Part shown: positions 51,521-58,919 of the stretch, in pieces
Numbering within the stretch: the first letter of the stretch is position 1
How the letters are laid out: each line of letters begins with the position of its first letter
Program-made: the position numbers and the translations under genes
From: Candidatus Hodarchaeota archaeon
GTDB taxonomy: Archaea; Asgardarchaeota; Heimdallarchaeia; Hodarchaeales; Hodarchaeaceae
Direction: 5' to 3'
Assembly: GCA_016840285.1 (NCBI GenBank)
Contig: JAEOSR010000032.1
Location: 1-64,000 of the forward strand
Length of the DNA stretch: 64,000 bases
The notes under the pieces: generated by a model
Told to the model about the DNA's origin: nothing
What the model saw: only the letters and a program-made list of their open reading frames with translations
Database searches by the model: none

Positions 51521-51781
51521 TTAAGATTCAGCCCATTGTGTGTTGGAAAATTCGATAGCACGAAGAATATTTTGACTCAAGAAATCGTTTTCCTGACAGT
51601 CGAAGGTATACATCACAAATCCATCATAAGCAAAAAAGAAGATTCGCTTAACCTGATAGATGATTTGAGGACGAGCAATTTCAACTAAATCCAGAAATTC
51701 CTTTCTGCGAAATTTGACTCGATAGGAGCTTGTATGAATTGATGCTGCAGTTGCTCCTGCTGCACCTGCACTATATGCCAT
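51521..51781 (-). CDS. Small protein of unknown function
   Basis: About 86 residues from the ATG at 51781 (GGTGA five bases upstream). The N-terminus MAYSAGAAGATAASIHTSS is small-residue-rich. A compact part with FRRKEFLDLVEIA, KRIFFFAYDGFVMYTFDCQ looks like beta strands around a helix. Family not recognised. It lies next to the gelsolin-like gene in the same direction, separated by about 480 bases. Confidence 0.5.
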   Translation of the reverse strand: MAYSAGAAGATAASIHTSSYRVKFRRKEFLDLVEIARPQIIYQVKRIFFFAYDGFVMYTFDCQENDFLSQNILRAIEFSNTQWAES

Positions 51782-52027
51782 TTCGATCACCAAATAGCTA
51801 TGAAGAGACTCAGTTTAAGAAGCTATAGAAAACGGAATATTACATTGAAAAAGTCCGCCAGAAGAGAAAAGTAGAAAAAACCTCACAGATCCAACACATC
51901 CCTTTATGCATCTTTATTGTTACAATAACAACTAAAGCAAGCACAAATAGAAACCAAAGTGCCATAACAGAACATTGAAACAATAAATAGTGGTCATGAT
52001 GACGTACATGAGTCGGGGAACCAACAT

Positions 52028-52288
52028 TTGACAGAAATTCCCGACTTCAATCCAACTGAGGCACTCCAGCAACAACCACAATCATTTCAGGAACGCCAAG
52101 AAACAGTCATGGTTACCCCAGGACAATTAGAATGTGACAGATGTGGAGATCTAATAAATACTGAAACCTGTACAAGTATCCGTGATCCGAGTGGTGAGAT
52201 ATTCTATCTCCATCCAAATGGCTTATGTCGACCCCGTTGGGATAAAATCACAGAGGTGAGGGAAAAGTGGTTGAAGCAGCGAAAGTAA
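52028..52288 (+). CDS. Small zinc-finger protein
   Basis: 86 residues, TTG start. A disordered Gln-rich N-terminus is followed by CDRCGDLINTETCTSI and a later LHPNGLCRPRWDKI, providing CxxC, another Cys and His/Cys as possible zinc ligands. Composition resembles small zinc-binding proteins frequent in Asgard genomes; the function is unknown. Confidence 0.55.
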   Translation: MTEIPDFNPTEALQQQPQSFQERQETVMVTPGQLECDRCGDLINTETCTSIRDPSGEIFYLHPNGLCRPRWDKITEVREKWLKQRK

Positions 52289-52630
52289 GACACGCATCAG
52301 GCATATAGATGATGTAAATTTGTAAGATGGATAATATTTTAACAAAAATTTTCCATACTGTTGCCTTTGTGACTCAATAAATGAAATAGTAATATGTTAG
52401 AACTAGTAACAAGAAGTACAAGAGCAATGGCGAGAAGATTCCCTCATTTTGAATATATAAACGGAGTTAAATCACATTTCGAGAAAAGAACAACTCTTAG
52501 AAACTTTATAAATCTGAAGGACAAATAATAAAGGGGAAGGCGTCCTAAATATCTACGATTTAGGGGTCGTCATTACACACCTGATTGCCTATCTCTCAAG
52601 CCAATCGAGCAAATAGATGAGGGGTTTAAA
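52289..52630. other. Intergenic, no gene seen
   Basis: 342 AT-rich bases between the zinc-finger gene and the GTPase gene. No convincing ORF, repeat or RNA. GAGGGG lies six bases before the TTG start of the GTPase. Confidence 0.45.
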
Positions 52631-53218
52631 TTGACAGGAACCAAAAAAGTTGTTTTGTGTGGATTAGGACGATCAGGGAAAACCACGATTCTTAAATGGT
52701 TATTTAATGAAATAACAAGTATACCACCTTTTCTCGCAACAATAGATTATGAAATCCACACACAAATCATTAATAACACGGAGATAGTATTCTGGGATTT
52801 AGCGGGAGTAACAGCACTTTTAGATCGATTTGTAGGACTAGATCCTGACAATGATATCTCAAACATGATCTTTAAGGAAATGGATACATTAGTCTATGTA
52901 GTTGATTCTATTGAAATCAAAGATATTTCCCGGAGTAGAAAGTACCTAAACTTATGTCTGAAGAATACAACAAAATATAGTCCGATGGCGGCTATCTTCA
53001 TTTTACAACACAAGATTGATCTGATCCCAACGAAGATGCGAGAGGAGGTATATCACACCATCAAAGATTATTTATTCAAAGATATTACACAACACCTTTG
53101 GTATTATGAGACATCCATGGTCAACACTTCCATTGCTGTAGCAATGTGTGCAGTATACCAGGCCACCCTCGGGTACATCCCGAATAATGTGATTCCAGAA
53201 CCGTTCCTTGAGATCTAG
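52631..53218 (+). CDS. Rag/Gtr-like small GTPase
   Basis: 195-residue Ras-superfamily G domain. G1 GLGRSGKT (11-18), a Thr-containing switch I (ATID, 36-39), G3 DLAG (56-59) where Ras has DxxGQ, and G4 HKID (127-130), the His variant seen in Rag/Gtr (HKMD). NMIFKEMDTLVYVVDSIEI also mirrors the Rag pattern (NIFRNVEVLIYVFD). The C-terminal roadblock-like Rag domain is absent. Rag-type GTPases are abundant in Asgards. TTG start. Confidence 0.82.
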   Translation: MTGTKKVVLCGLGRSGKTTILKWLFNEITSIPPFLATIDYEIHTQIINNTEIVFWDLAGVTALLDRFVGLDPDNDISNMIFKEMDTLVYVVDSIEIKDISRSRKYLNLCLKNTTKYSPMAAIFILQHKIDLIPTKMREEVYHTIKDYLFKDITQHLWYYETSMVNTSIAVAMCAVYQATLGYIPNNVIPEPFLEI

Positions 53219-53309
53219 GCTTTTATTGCAAGCAATAAAAACAACTCATTCCTGCTTCATAGAGTCGTGCCCAGGAGTACCGGGTCTTACCAACTCTCCA
53301 CAAGCGTTT

Positions 53310-53378
53310 ATGCTCTATTTGAAGTTCCTGACTCCTTAAGGCTTTCTGACTATAGTCCCACTAAGTTGCCCTTGATTA
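53310..53378 (+). repeat. Dispersed intergenic repeat, copy A
   Basis: Contains TTGAAGTTCCTGACTCCTTAAGG, abbreviated TTGAAG-n5-GACTCCTTAA, then CTGACTATAG and CCACTAAGTTGCCCTTG. These are the same blocks, in the same order, as in the copies listed below. Left part missing. Confidence 0.65.
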
Positions 53379-53948
53379 GTGGTGAACGAATTGGTCTCGG
53401 ACAAATAAGGAATTCACAAATAAAAATATAGGAATACTACCTAGTAAGATTAGAGAAAGAAGATGGAATATGGTCCATTGATTATTCCATAGTTCTACCC
53501 AAGGAAGCTTTAAGACTGAAAGGAGAGCCAGAAGGCTCCCAATCGCTATAAGGAGAGAAGGGATAGCCATAACAAAAGAAAAGATCAATGAACTTTTCCA
53601 AGCAGAATAGTTTAACGTCCTATACCCTGATCTTATCCGGAGACAAACCCCCCCTGTCACACCTAAAAATATGTTTAATAAAATAATCACAAGAAAAGTA
53701 TAGATCCCAAAAACAAGTCCAATTAGAATCCCCACGAAGAAAACAAGAAAACCAAAAAGGAATACACATATTCCACAAAGCAACCACAAAGCAGCACTTA
53801 TCTGGATAGCCAATGATAATTCTTTCATTTTATCTACAGTCACATCTGGCTTACCACTCAGAAAATACAACCCAACCATAAATAAGATTAAAACAACACT
53901 AATCAGAACACTAATGAAGACATCCTCAAAGGTTGCCTGTCTAAACAT
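53376..53948 (-). CDS. Multi-pass membrane protein of unknown function
   Basis: 190 residues with about five TM helices (roughly 10-30, 48-72, 75-105, 120-145 and 160-182). Small hydrophilic loops include a KPDVTVDKMKE segment after TM1. No enzymatic motif. Its 3' end borders copy A of the dispersed repeat. Confidence 0.55.
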   Translation of the reverse strand: MFRQATFEDVFISVLISVVLILFMVGLYFLSGKPDVTVDKMKELSLAIQISAALWLLCGICVFLFGFLVFFVGILIGLVFGIYTFLVIILLNIFLGVTGGVCLRIRSGYRTLNYSAWKSSLIFSFVMAIPSLLIAIGSLLALLSVLKLPWVELWNNQWTIFHLLSLILLGSIPIFLFVNSLFVRDQFVHH

Positions 53949-54182
53949 TATTACCCCTCAATTTCTAATTCACTTTTAGTAATAAATAGATCTTGCTTTT
54001 TTAGAAAATCTGAATTTCCACCAATCTAGAAATATTGAAAATCGAGAGATTGAAGCTTAATACAGAATATCCCATTGATGCTCTAAGTGTCAGAATGAAG
54101 AAGAATTAGGAAAATAGCTGGATTACATCAACAAAGACGAAAACTTTTCATATCTGAAACTGAGTCTTGGGGAAAAAGGCAC

Positions 54183-54431
54183 ATGAAGGATGAAAGATCT
54201 ATTATGGGCTTACAAGAAATAGAAGAGTTGATCGAGCAAGCGAACTATAATCAGGCCCTAAAAGAAATAGCCAAATTAACCCAAGGGGAGACGCTAGATG
54301 GAAGAATCCTGAAAACTCGAATCTTAACACGACAGGGAGAGCTGAACGATACGTTAACCGTAGCCAAGGAAGCAGTACAGGAAAGCGAACAGAATGGGAC
54401 TGAGAACCAAAAATTAAAAGCGAAAGTTTAG
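54183..54431 (+). pseudogene. TPR-like N-terminal fragment
   Basis: 82 residues: EIEELIEQANYNQALKEIAKLT, then LKTRILTRQGELNDTLTVAKEAVQESEQN. The two helix pairs have the A-x-x-G/A-x-Y spacing of tetratricopeptide repeats. TPR proteins of this kind usually run to several hundred residues; the frame stops after the second unit. Probably a truncated remnant, though a short adaptor is possible. Confidence 0.45.
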
Positions 54432-54511
54432 AAAGAATCTACTTTGGAAATGAATATAACTCCTGATCCCTCAGATAACTCCCTCATTCGAATTTAAGAA
54501 CTCCTTGAAAG

Positions 54512-54943
54512 TTATTTACTCGATGGTAGCGGTGTCACTCGGTTCTCAGCAACCTCCTTTTTGGGGGGGTAACATGCCTTACACGCTAAATTTAAACACT
54601 TAATTCTTCCATTACTTCTTTTTCTAAAGAATTCTTTAAATCTAGTTCCACAAAATAGACAATGTTGTCGCCTATCCCAACCTGTTTGTGAAATTAAGGA
54701 GATACAGAACTCACAAGTATATCTTTGACAGGTAGAACACTGAATAAGATAGGTATCTCTTCCACATATCTGGCAATGTTGCATGTTTTCCCTTCTTTTG
54801 TATGTCTTATGAAACTCCCTTCTAGTAATTAAAGGTAATGATGGTAATAAAAGGGTATCTCTAGAATCTCTCCGAATATTCAGAGAAGTTTCTTCAATTT
54901 TGAGCTGAAGATGATTGATTTCTAATTTTTTGTCGGAGTTCAT
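54512..54943 (-). CDS. Cysteine-rich zinc-finger protein
   Basis: 143 residues. After a charged N-terminus comes CQICGRDTYLIQCSTCQRYTCEFC, then HCLFCGTRF and a C-terminal CLNLACKACYPP. The spacing of CxxC pairs suggests interleaved zinc sites of RING/FYVE/B-box type. A related arrangement (CKACKRFVCSSC...CPYCGDDL) ends the protein at 58.2 kb. Role unknown; RING-like domains in Asgards have been linked with ubiquitin systems, but no ubiquitin gene is nearby. Confidence 0.55.
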   Translation of the reverse strand: MNSDKKLEINHLQLKIEETSLNIRRDSRDTLLLPSLPLITRREFHKTYKRRENMQHCQICGRDTYLIQCSTCQRYTCEFCISLISQTGWDRRQHCLFCGTRFKEFFRKRSNGRIKCLNLACKACYPPKKEVAENRVTPLPSSK

Positions 54944-54967
54944 GATTTACTAGCAAAAACAAATTGA

Positions 54968-55035
54968 CCAGACAGACACCAGACCGACTACTCAACTCGA
55001 AATAAAGGACTCCGTAAGCTACCTGACGATAGTAT
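54968..55035 (+). repeat. Dispersed intergenic repeat, copy B
   Basis: Starts CCAGACAGACACCAGACCG, continues through ACTCGAAATAAAGGACTCCGTAAG (blocks CTCGAAAT and GACTCC-TAAG) and ends with CTGACGATAG. Immediately followed by the truncated LVIVD frame. Confidence 0.7.
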
Positions 55036-55042
55036 TTTCTGA

Positions 55043-55300
55043 AAACTGAATTTAAGGATCATAGATATTGCCGATCTAAATGACCCTAGTGAAGTGTACC
55101 ACTCAACTGAAGACATAGGGCGAGCTTATCGCTTACATCTAGATGGAACTAAACTTTACCTTGTAGATTTTGAAGGAATTATTCATGTTTTTGAAATACA
55201 AGTCACTCAATCATCTAATCACTCAAGTACACCAGGATTCACAATTATAGGAATTTTTTCATCCACTTCTTTGGTAGTTTCTTTAACGAGAGAGAAATAA
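55043..55300 (+). pseudogene. C-terminal remnant of an LVIVD-repeat surface protein
   Basis: The frame has no start and opens at 55043 right after a dispersed repeat. It reads LRIIDIADLNDPSEV, then GRAYRLHLDGTKLYLVDFEGIIHVFEI, i.e. about one and a half LVIVD propeller repeats. A Ser/Thr-rich linker and a hydrophobic segment (PGFTIIGIFSSTSLVVSL) with a basic end (TREK) follow, as in membrane-anchored surface proteins. The N-terminal bulk is gone. Confidence 0.6.
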
Positions 55301-55507
55301 CCAAAAGTAATATTATTTTGATCATCAGTCAATTTATTTCTTCAGTCTGATTGAGGTACATAAAAATAAAGCACTGACGAAAGCCTTGCTGAAAAATCTC
55401 AATGTTATCTGGCGATAGATTTTTCTAAAAATACAGCATTTCCACATTTTATTGATAAAATAAGGCTAATCTATTTCATTGGATCAAGAATTACTTTTTT
55501 CCAAGCT

Positions 55508-55993
55508 ATGAAAACCCTTATAAGTGGAGAATTTCCTCTGTTAGAATGGAGCAAGATGATTTCCCTGAAAAGAGAAAATGACTTGGATCGAATTCTTGGG
55601 ACACCTAGTGCTCAAAATCTCATCCGAACTCTCGCATGTTGGGAAGGATTACCCGTCAAAGATTTAATTACAAAAACAAACTTGAGCGAAAGCCAAATTC
55701 ATGCGACATTAAAGAACTTAATCAAAATTGGGATTGTAACCAGTCCCTCACGCGGGTATTACCAGTTTTCACAAACAGAAGTGGTAAAGAAAATTCAAGA
55801 AGCATATACCTCCATTCTTATTCAGTCCGTGGGAGAGGAGCTCTACAAAATAATGAAAACCATTAACGAGTATACACCAGAGGAACTAGCAGCCATTTTA
55901 GGAAAACTCCAAGAGAAGTGGGGACCAATAATCCAGAACCATTATTCACGAATGTTTTCATCCCTAGTCGAAACTACAATTGATCAGATTTAA
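55508..55993 (+). CDS. Winged-helix transcriptional regulator
   Basis: 161 residues. Residues about 30-95 have the winged-HTH pattern: ILGTPSAQNLIRTLACWEGLPVKDLITKTNLSESQIHATLKNLIKIGIVTS, read in parts, with a wing SRGYYQFSQT. The C-terminal helices (ELYKIMKTINEYTPEEL...) probably dimerise. It is followed after eight bases by an HExxH protein; such regulator/zincin pairs recall XRE-ImmA systems, though the HTH type differs. Confidence 0.75.
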   Translation: MKTLISGEFPLLEWSKMISLKRENDLDRILGTPSAQNLIRTLACWEGLPVKDLITKTNLSESQIHATLKNLIKIGIVTSPSRGYYQFSQTEVVKKIQEAYTSILIQSVGEELYKIMKTINEYTPEELAAILGKLQEKWGPIIQNHYSRMFSSLVETTIDQI

Positions 55994-56001
55994 GGGATTC
56001 T

Positions 56002-56472
56002 ATGCGACACCCCTCTGATCAGTTGCTAGAAGCGATAGACAAGGCAAAACAACTCATTTTCGAACACTTTCAAATCACTATTGACGATGAAATCTTTATT
56101 TGTACCATTGAAGAGATGACTAATCGACTTGATCAGATCTATGCACCAAAAGCATTGTCCATTTTTGAAAAAATAAAACCTTTAATAAGATATCTGGATG
56201 GAAAATACTTCAAGGCAACACCGGAAATATGGTTGATTGAAGGAAGAGGAGAAAATCTACCAACAATTATGCATGAAATGTTACATTCAATCCAAAGATG
56301 CAATGCAGACCATCGGGAACCTATTGTACACTATCTCACATTTAAACTGACTGGAGACAAAACAGGGATTTATAATACTTTGATCGAGGATTGGAAAGAA
56401 ATAGAAAGAATACATGGCTTCAAACAAATAAAAGAACGATTGATCTCAGAAGGGGATTGTGAAAACTTCTAG
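56002..56472 (+). CDS. Small predicted HExxH metallopeptidase
   Basis: 156 residues, soluble. IMHEMLHSIQRC (90-101) provides the HExxH zinc motif and Glu106 could be the third ligand. The HSIQR string matches the large protein at 33.2 kb. The preceding region EIWLIEGRGENLPT resembles a strand edge as in zincins. Co-transcribed with the winged-helix gene (eight-base gap). Substrate unknown; cleavage of the partner regulator is one possibility. Confidence 0.6.
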   Translation: MRHPSDQLLEAIDKAKQLIFEHFQITIDDEIFICTIEEMTNRLDQIYAPKALSIFEKIKPLIRYLDGKYFKATPEIWLIEGRGENLPTIMHEMLHSIQRCNADHREPIVHYLTFKLTGDKTGIYNTLIEDWKEIERIHGFKQIKERLISEGDCENF

Positions 56473-56482
56473 CAATCAAAAG

Positions 56483-56539
56483 GACCTTGAGTCCTCTGAC
56501 GATAGGAACATCTCAATTTCCACTAAGTCGCTCTTGGCG
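56483..56539 (+). repeat. Dispersed intergenic repeat, copy C (right part)
   Basis: Contains CTGACGATAGGAACATCTC, AATTTCCACTAAGTCGC and CTCTTGGCG, the right-hand blocks of the family. The left part is reduced to GACCTTGAGTCC. Confidence 0.65.
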
Positions 56540-56582
56540 TACTAATTATATTTGTGAAATTACCTCATAAACAATGAAAGTC

Positions 56583-57188
56583 TCATTTATTATAATTTTT
56601 GCCAACACTAAACGCTTTTGCAATGGTGTTTCCTAAAACCCAATAGTTCCCGTCTGATCCAATAAGTATAGGGTTAACTTTTTTGATATCTGCTTTACAT
56701 CTACTAATAGTGCCGTCAGTAAGATACTGTTCTCCAATATATGTCTCAACTATCTCAGCAAAAAAGATGTCTCCATCAGGAAAGAAATCGGATAAATGTC
56801 TAATAACTTTGCATTCAAAGTTAATAGGACATTCTATGATCATAGGTGCGGATCCAAGGTCTCCGTAGAAAGACTGAAAAACTGTTGATTTATCTACATT
56901 GTGTCCCGAGACAGTACCACAATAATCAGTTACTTGTACTAATTCCGCTGAAGGGATATTCACACTAAAAGAATTATTTTCTTTGATACCTTGAGTTGTA
57001 TAGTGTTCTTTTCCGGTAGAAATATAGATAGTGGGGGGGGAAGAAATCCGAAGCACACCGAAGTTTCCAACAACATTGTAGGTAGGTTTATTGTTGACAT
57101 TAGCTCCTATTAATACAATCGGAACACCAGATAATATCGCTTCGGAACCACATTTAATTTTTCCACTACTCTTATCTGTAAAACTCAC
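56583..57188 (-). CDS. Flavin reductase family protein (FMN-binding split barrel)
   Basis: 201 residues, GTG start overlapped by a GGAGG motif. It has VPIVLIGANVNNKPTYNVVGNFGVLRIS near the N-terminus, then TTQGIKENNSFSVNIPS, the DYCGTVSGHNVDKS motif and HxxxGDIFFAEIVE-like PDGDIFFAEIVETY. These are typical of the FMN-binding flavin reductase-like/FlaRed proteins. Probably a homodimeric flavoprotein; the physiological partner is unknown. Confidence 0.88.
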   Translation of the reverse strand: MSFTDKSSGKIKCGSEAILSGVPIVLIGANVNNKPTYNVVGNFGVLRISSPPTIYISTGKEHYTTQGIKENNSFSVNIPSAELVQVTDYCGTVSGHNVDKSTVFQSFYGDLGSAPMIIECPINFECKVIRHLSDFFPDGDIFFAEIVETYIGEQYLTDGTISRCKADIKKVNPILIGSDGNYWVLGNTIAKAFSVGKNYNK

Positions 57189-57191
57189 AAT

Positions 57192-57308
57192 TCAACCTCC
57201 AGCTCTGGGTGGGATAGATACTCCCGCATAAGAACATAAGGAAGGGTTTAATAACTCATCAGGACAACAAACGATACAAATTTTGAGCAGATATTCTTCA
57301 TCGGTCAT
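57192..57308 (-). CDS. Candidate 38-residue Cys-rich peptide upstream of the flavin reductase
   Basis: ATG at 57308 with GGTGG six bases upstream. Product MTDEEYLLKICIVCCPDELL...; four Cys in 38 residues. Its stop overlaps the ribosome-binding site of the flavin reductase, an arrangement expected for translational coupling. It could be a small metal-binding protein or a leader peptide. Confidence 0.35.
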   Translation of the reverse strand: MTDEEYLLKICIVCCPDELLNPSLCSYAGVSIPPRAGG

Positions 57309-57537
57309 TTTGCCACCAACTTAATCATAGATAGATCTTACGGGATACATTCTGCTGCTTAAAATTTAAGATGTTGATTTTTCTTAAAGGTATATGGACA
57401 TATGAAAAGTAGGTAAGAGGTAAAAAAGGTGGACTTAGATTTATACAAAGCATGTTTTATCGGAGTACCAAACGAATTGGTTTTACAAATTACTTCTAAA
57501 TACACTGGTGGATTATTTGCACTTTATACTTTCGCAA

Positions 57538-58104
57538 TTATTTTTTCCGATAGCAGAGATATATTACCACTAATCCTAAAGTTGGGAGATAAGTAAAACT
57601 AGAGGTGAGAGATGGTGTCGAAGAACCAGTAGAGGCACTACTACTAAAACTTGCAGTAACAGTAGAAGCGTCAAAGACCAACTCTAGAAGATGAATCGTA
57701 TAAAAAAGATCCTCCCCATATAAGGCATCATTGACATTATTGAAGGCTTTTCCCTGGGAAAAGAGGATATTAATATTCTTGGATTCCCCCGCTTTCATGC
57801 CCAGAAGGGCTTCAAAAAAGCCAGTATTCGGAGGAAGATAAATGGCTGGGAATTGCTCGATGATTTCAGGGGGAAAAACTGGATCACTAGGGTCGTGAAC
57901 ATAGACTGTTCCACTCTGATCATCATAACGAATAGTATCCACCCATAATGTGTAATTAAGCTTTACTACATCATTAATTTCCACAACAGGGTCAGGAGGG
58001 ACATCAGCAGCTTGGACGATTACAACAGGAACCGTACATATGAAATATCCAAACCAAAAAAATGAGATTATCCCTATTAAAGGAAGCAGGTTTCTGGAAT
58101 ACAA
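57538..58104 (-). CDS. Secreted, membrane-anchored FKBP-like protein
   Basis: 188 residues. Signal peptide about 1-32 (hydrophobic LLPLIGIISFFWFGYFICTVPVVIV). A domain with VEINDVVKLNYTLWVD, GFFEALLGMKAGESKNINI and YTIHLLELV has the FKBP pattern V-x-V-Y...G-ALxGMKxGExxxx...L. A Ser/Thr-rich linker and a C-terminal hydrophobic anchor (LPTLGLVVIYLCYRKK) follow. Most active-site aromatics of FKBPs are not evident, so isomerase activity is doubtful. Confidence 0.65.
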   Translation of the reverse strand: MYSRNLLPLIGIISFFWFGYFICTVPVVIVQAADVPPDPVVEINDVVKLNYTLWVDTIRYDDQSGTVYVHDPSDPVFPPEIIEQFPAIYLPPNTGFFEALLGMKAGESKNINILFSQGKAFNNVNDALYGEDLFYTIHLLELVFDASTVTASFSSSASTGSSTPSLTSSFTYLPTLGLVVIYLCYRKK

Positions 58105-58184
58105 CTTTTAATACCCTTATGAACGAAAATTTATTAAATTTATCCCGAAAGGAAGAGAAAACGTGTAAAGCCCAACTCTTCACA

Positions 58185-58592
58185 TTACTGGATTTTAGAT
58201 AAATCATCCCCACAATAGGGACAATTAGATACTGCAGTCATTACCATCAGATTGTAACACGAAGAACATACGAAGCGTTTACAAGCTTTACATTGATACG
58301 CTGATTCAGTCGCAGGATGAGCCTCAGAATCTAAAACACAAAAAAAACTAGTCCTATGAATAGAAGCAATATCGGAAGTAATGTGACTAAAATCCACCGA
58401 ATCTTCTTTTAATTTGAAGGCTACTTTTCCAACTACTTCTTTTAACAACCATTTTTTCAGAGTTGAAGTAGTCTTAAAGTTGAGTAACTCTGTTAATTCA
58501 GCAAGACTTAAAGTTTCGCATGAAAGACTTATCTGACGCAATTGTTTGATAAGATCGCGAGGTTCGGTCCAATTAATCTCTGTTCTTCGCAC
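58185..58592 (-). CDS. Zinc-finger protein with C-terminal CxxC pairs
   Basis: 135 residues. The N-terminal 70 residues are helical (LIKQLRQISLSCETLSLAELTELLNF...) and contain a short HTH-like segment. The C-terminus has FCVLDSEAHPA, CKACKRFVCSSCYNLM and NCPYCGDDL, enough cysteines for two zinc sites in B-box/RING-like spacing. Resembles the C-terminal part of the protein at 54.5 kb. Function unknown. Confidence 0.55.
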   Translation of the reverse strand: MRRTEINWTEPRDLIKQLRQISLSCETLSLAELTELLNFKTTSTLKKWLLKEVVGKVAFKLKEDSVDFSHITSDIASIHRTSFFCVLDSEAHPATESAYQCKACKRFVCSSCYNLMVMTAVSNCPYCGDDLSKIQ

Positions 58593-58790
58593 CTCGAGAG
58601 CAGGAGGTAATTCTTTCTTTTGAACATCTCGAGAAAGCAGTAGATTAACAGAACTATCTCAATTTCTCCGATTTTTTGAAAAATCAGCCCTTGTGTGATT
58701 AGTGGCAGTATATGATTATTTTTTCTCTTTATTACCTTTATCTTCAAAAAAGCATGTTTAAATCTAATGCTGATTTTAGTGAGAAACTCT

Positions 58791-58806
58791 AGCTTTTATA
58801 AAAGCT
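58791..58806. promoter_or_regulatory. Perfect 16-bp palindrome upstream of paralogue 3
   Basis: AGCTTTTATAAAAGCT is a perfect palindrome containing a TATA-like core, about 114 bases before the copy-3 start. A near-palindromic AAGCTTTATAAGCTT overlaps it on the right. Comparable palindromes precede copies 1 and 2. Confidence 0.4.
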
Positions 58807-58919
58807 TTATAAGCTTCCAAAATCTTTTAAATTAATCTTTTCTTTTTTTAGTCGGTTGAAAGTAAAATTAGGGATTAATTTTTTTTCTAATTCTCTCCCT
58901 TCGAAAGGTGAGTAATGAA

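Noticed and set aside
58655..58698. Further copy of the dispersed repeat
   Set aside because: Only ATCTCAATTTC and AGCCCTTGTG match, separated by unrelated bases; too weak to list as a feature.
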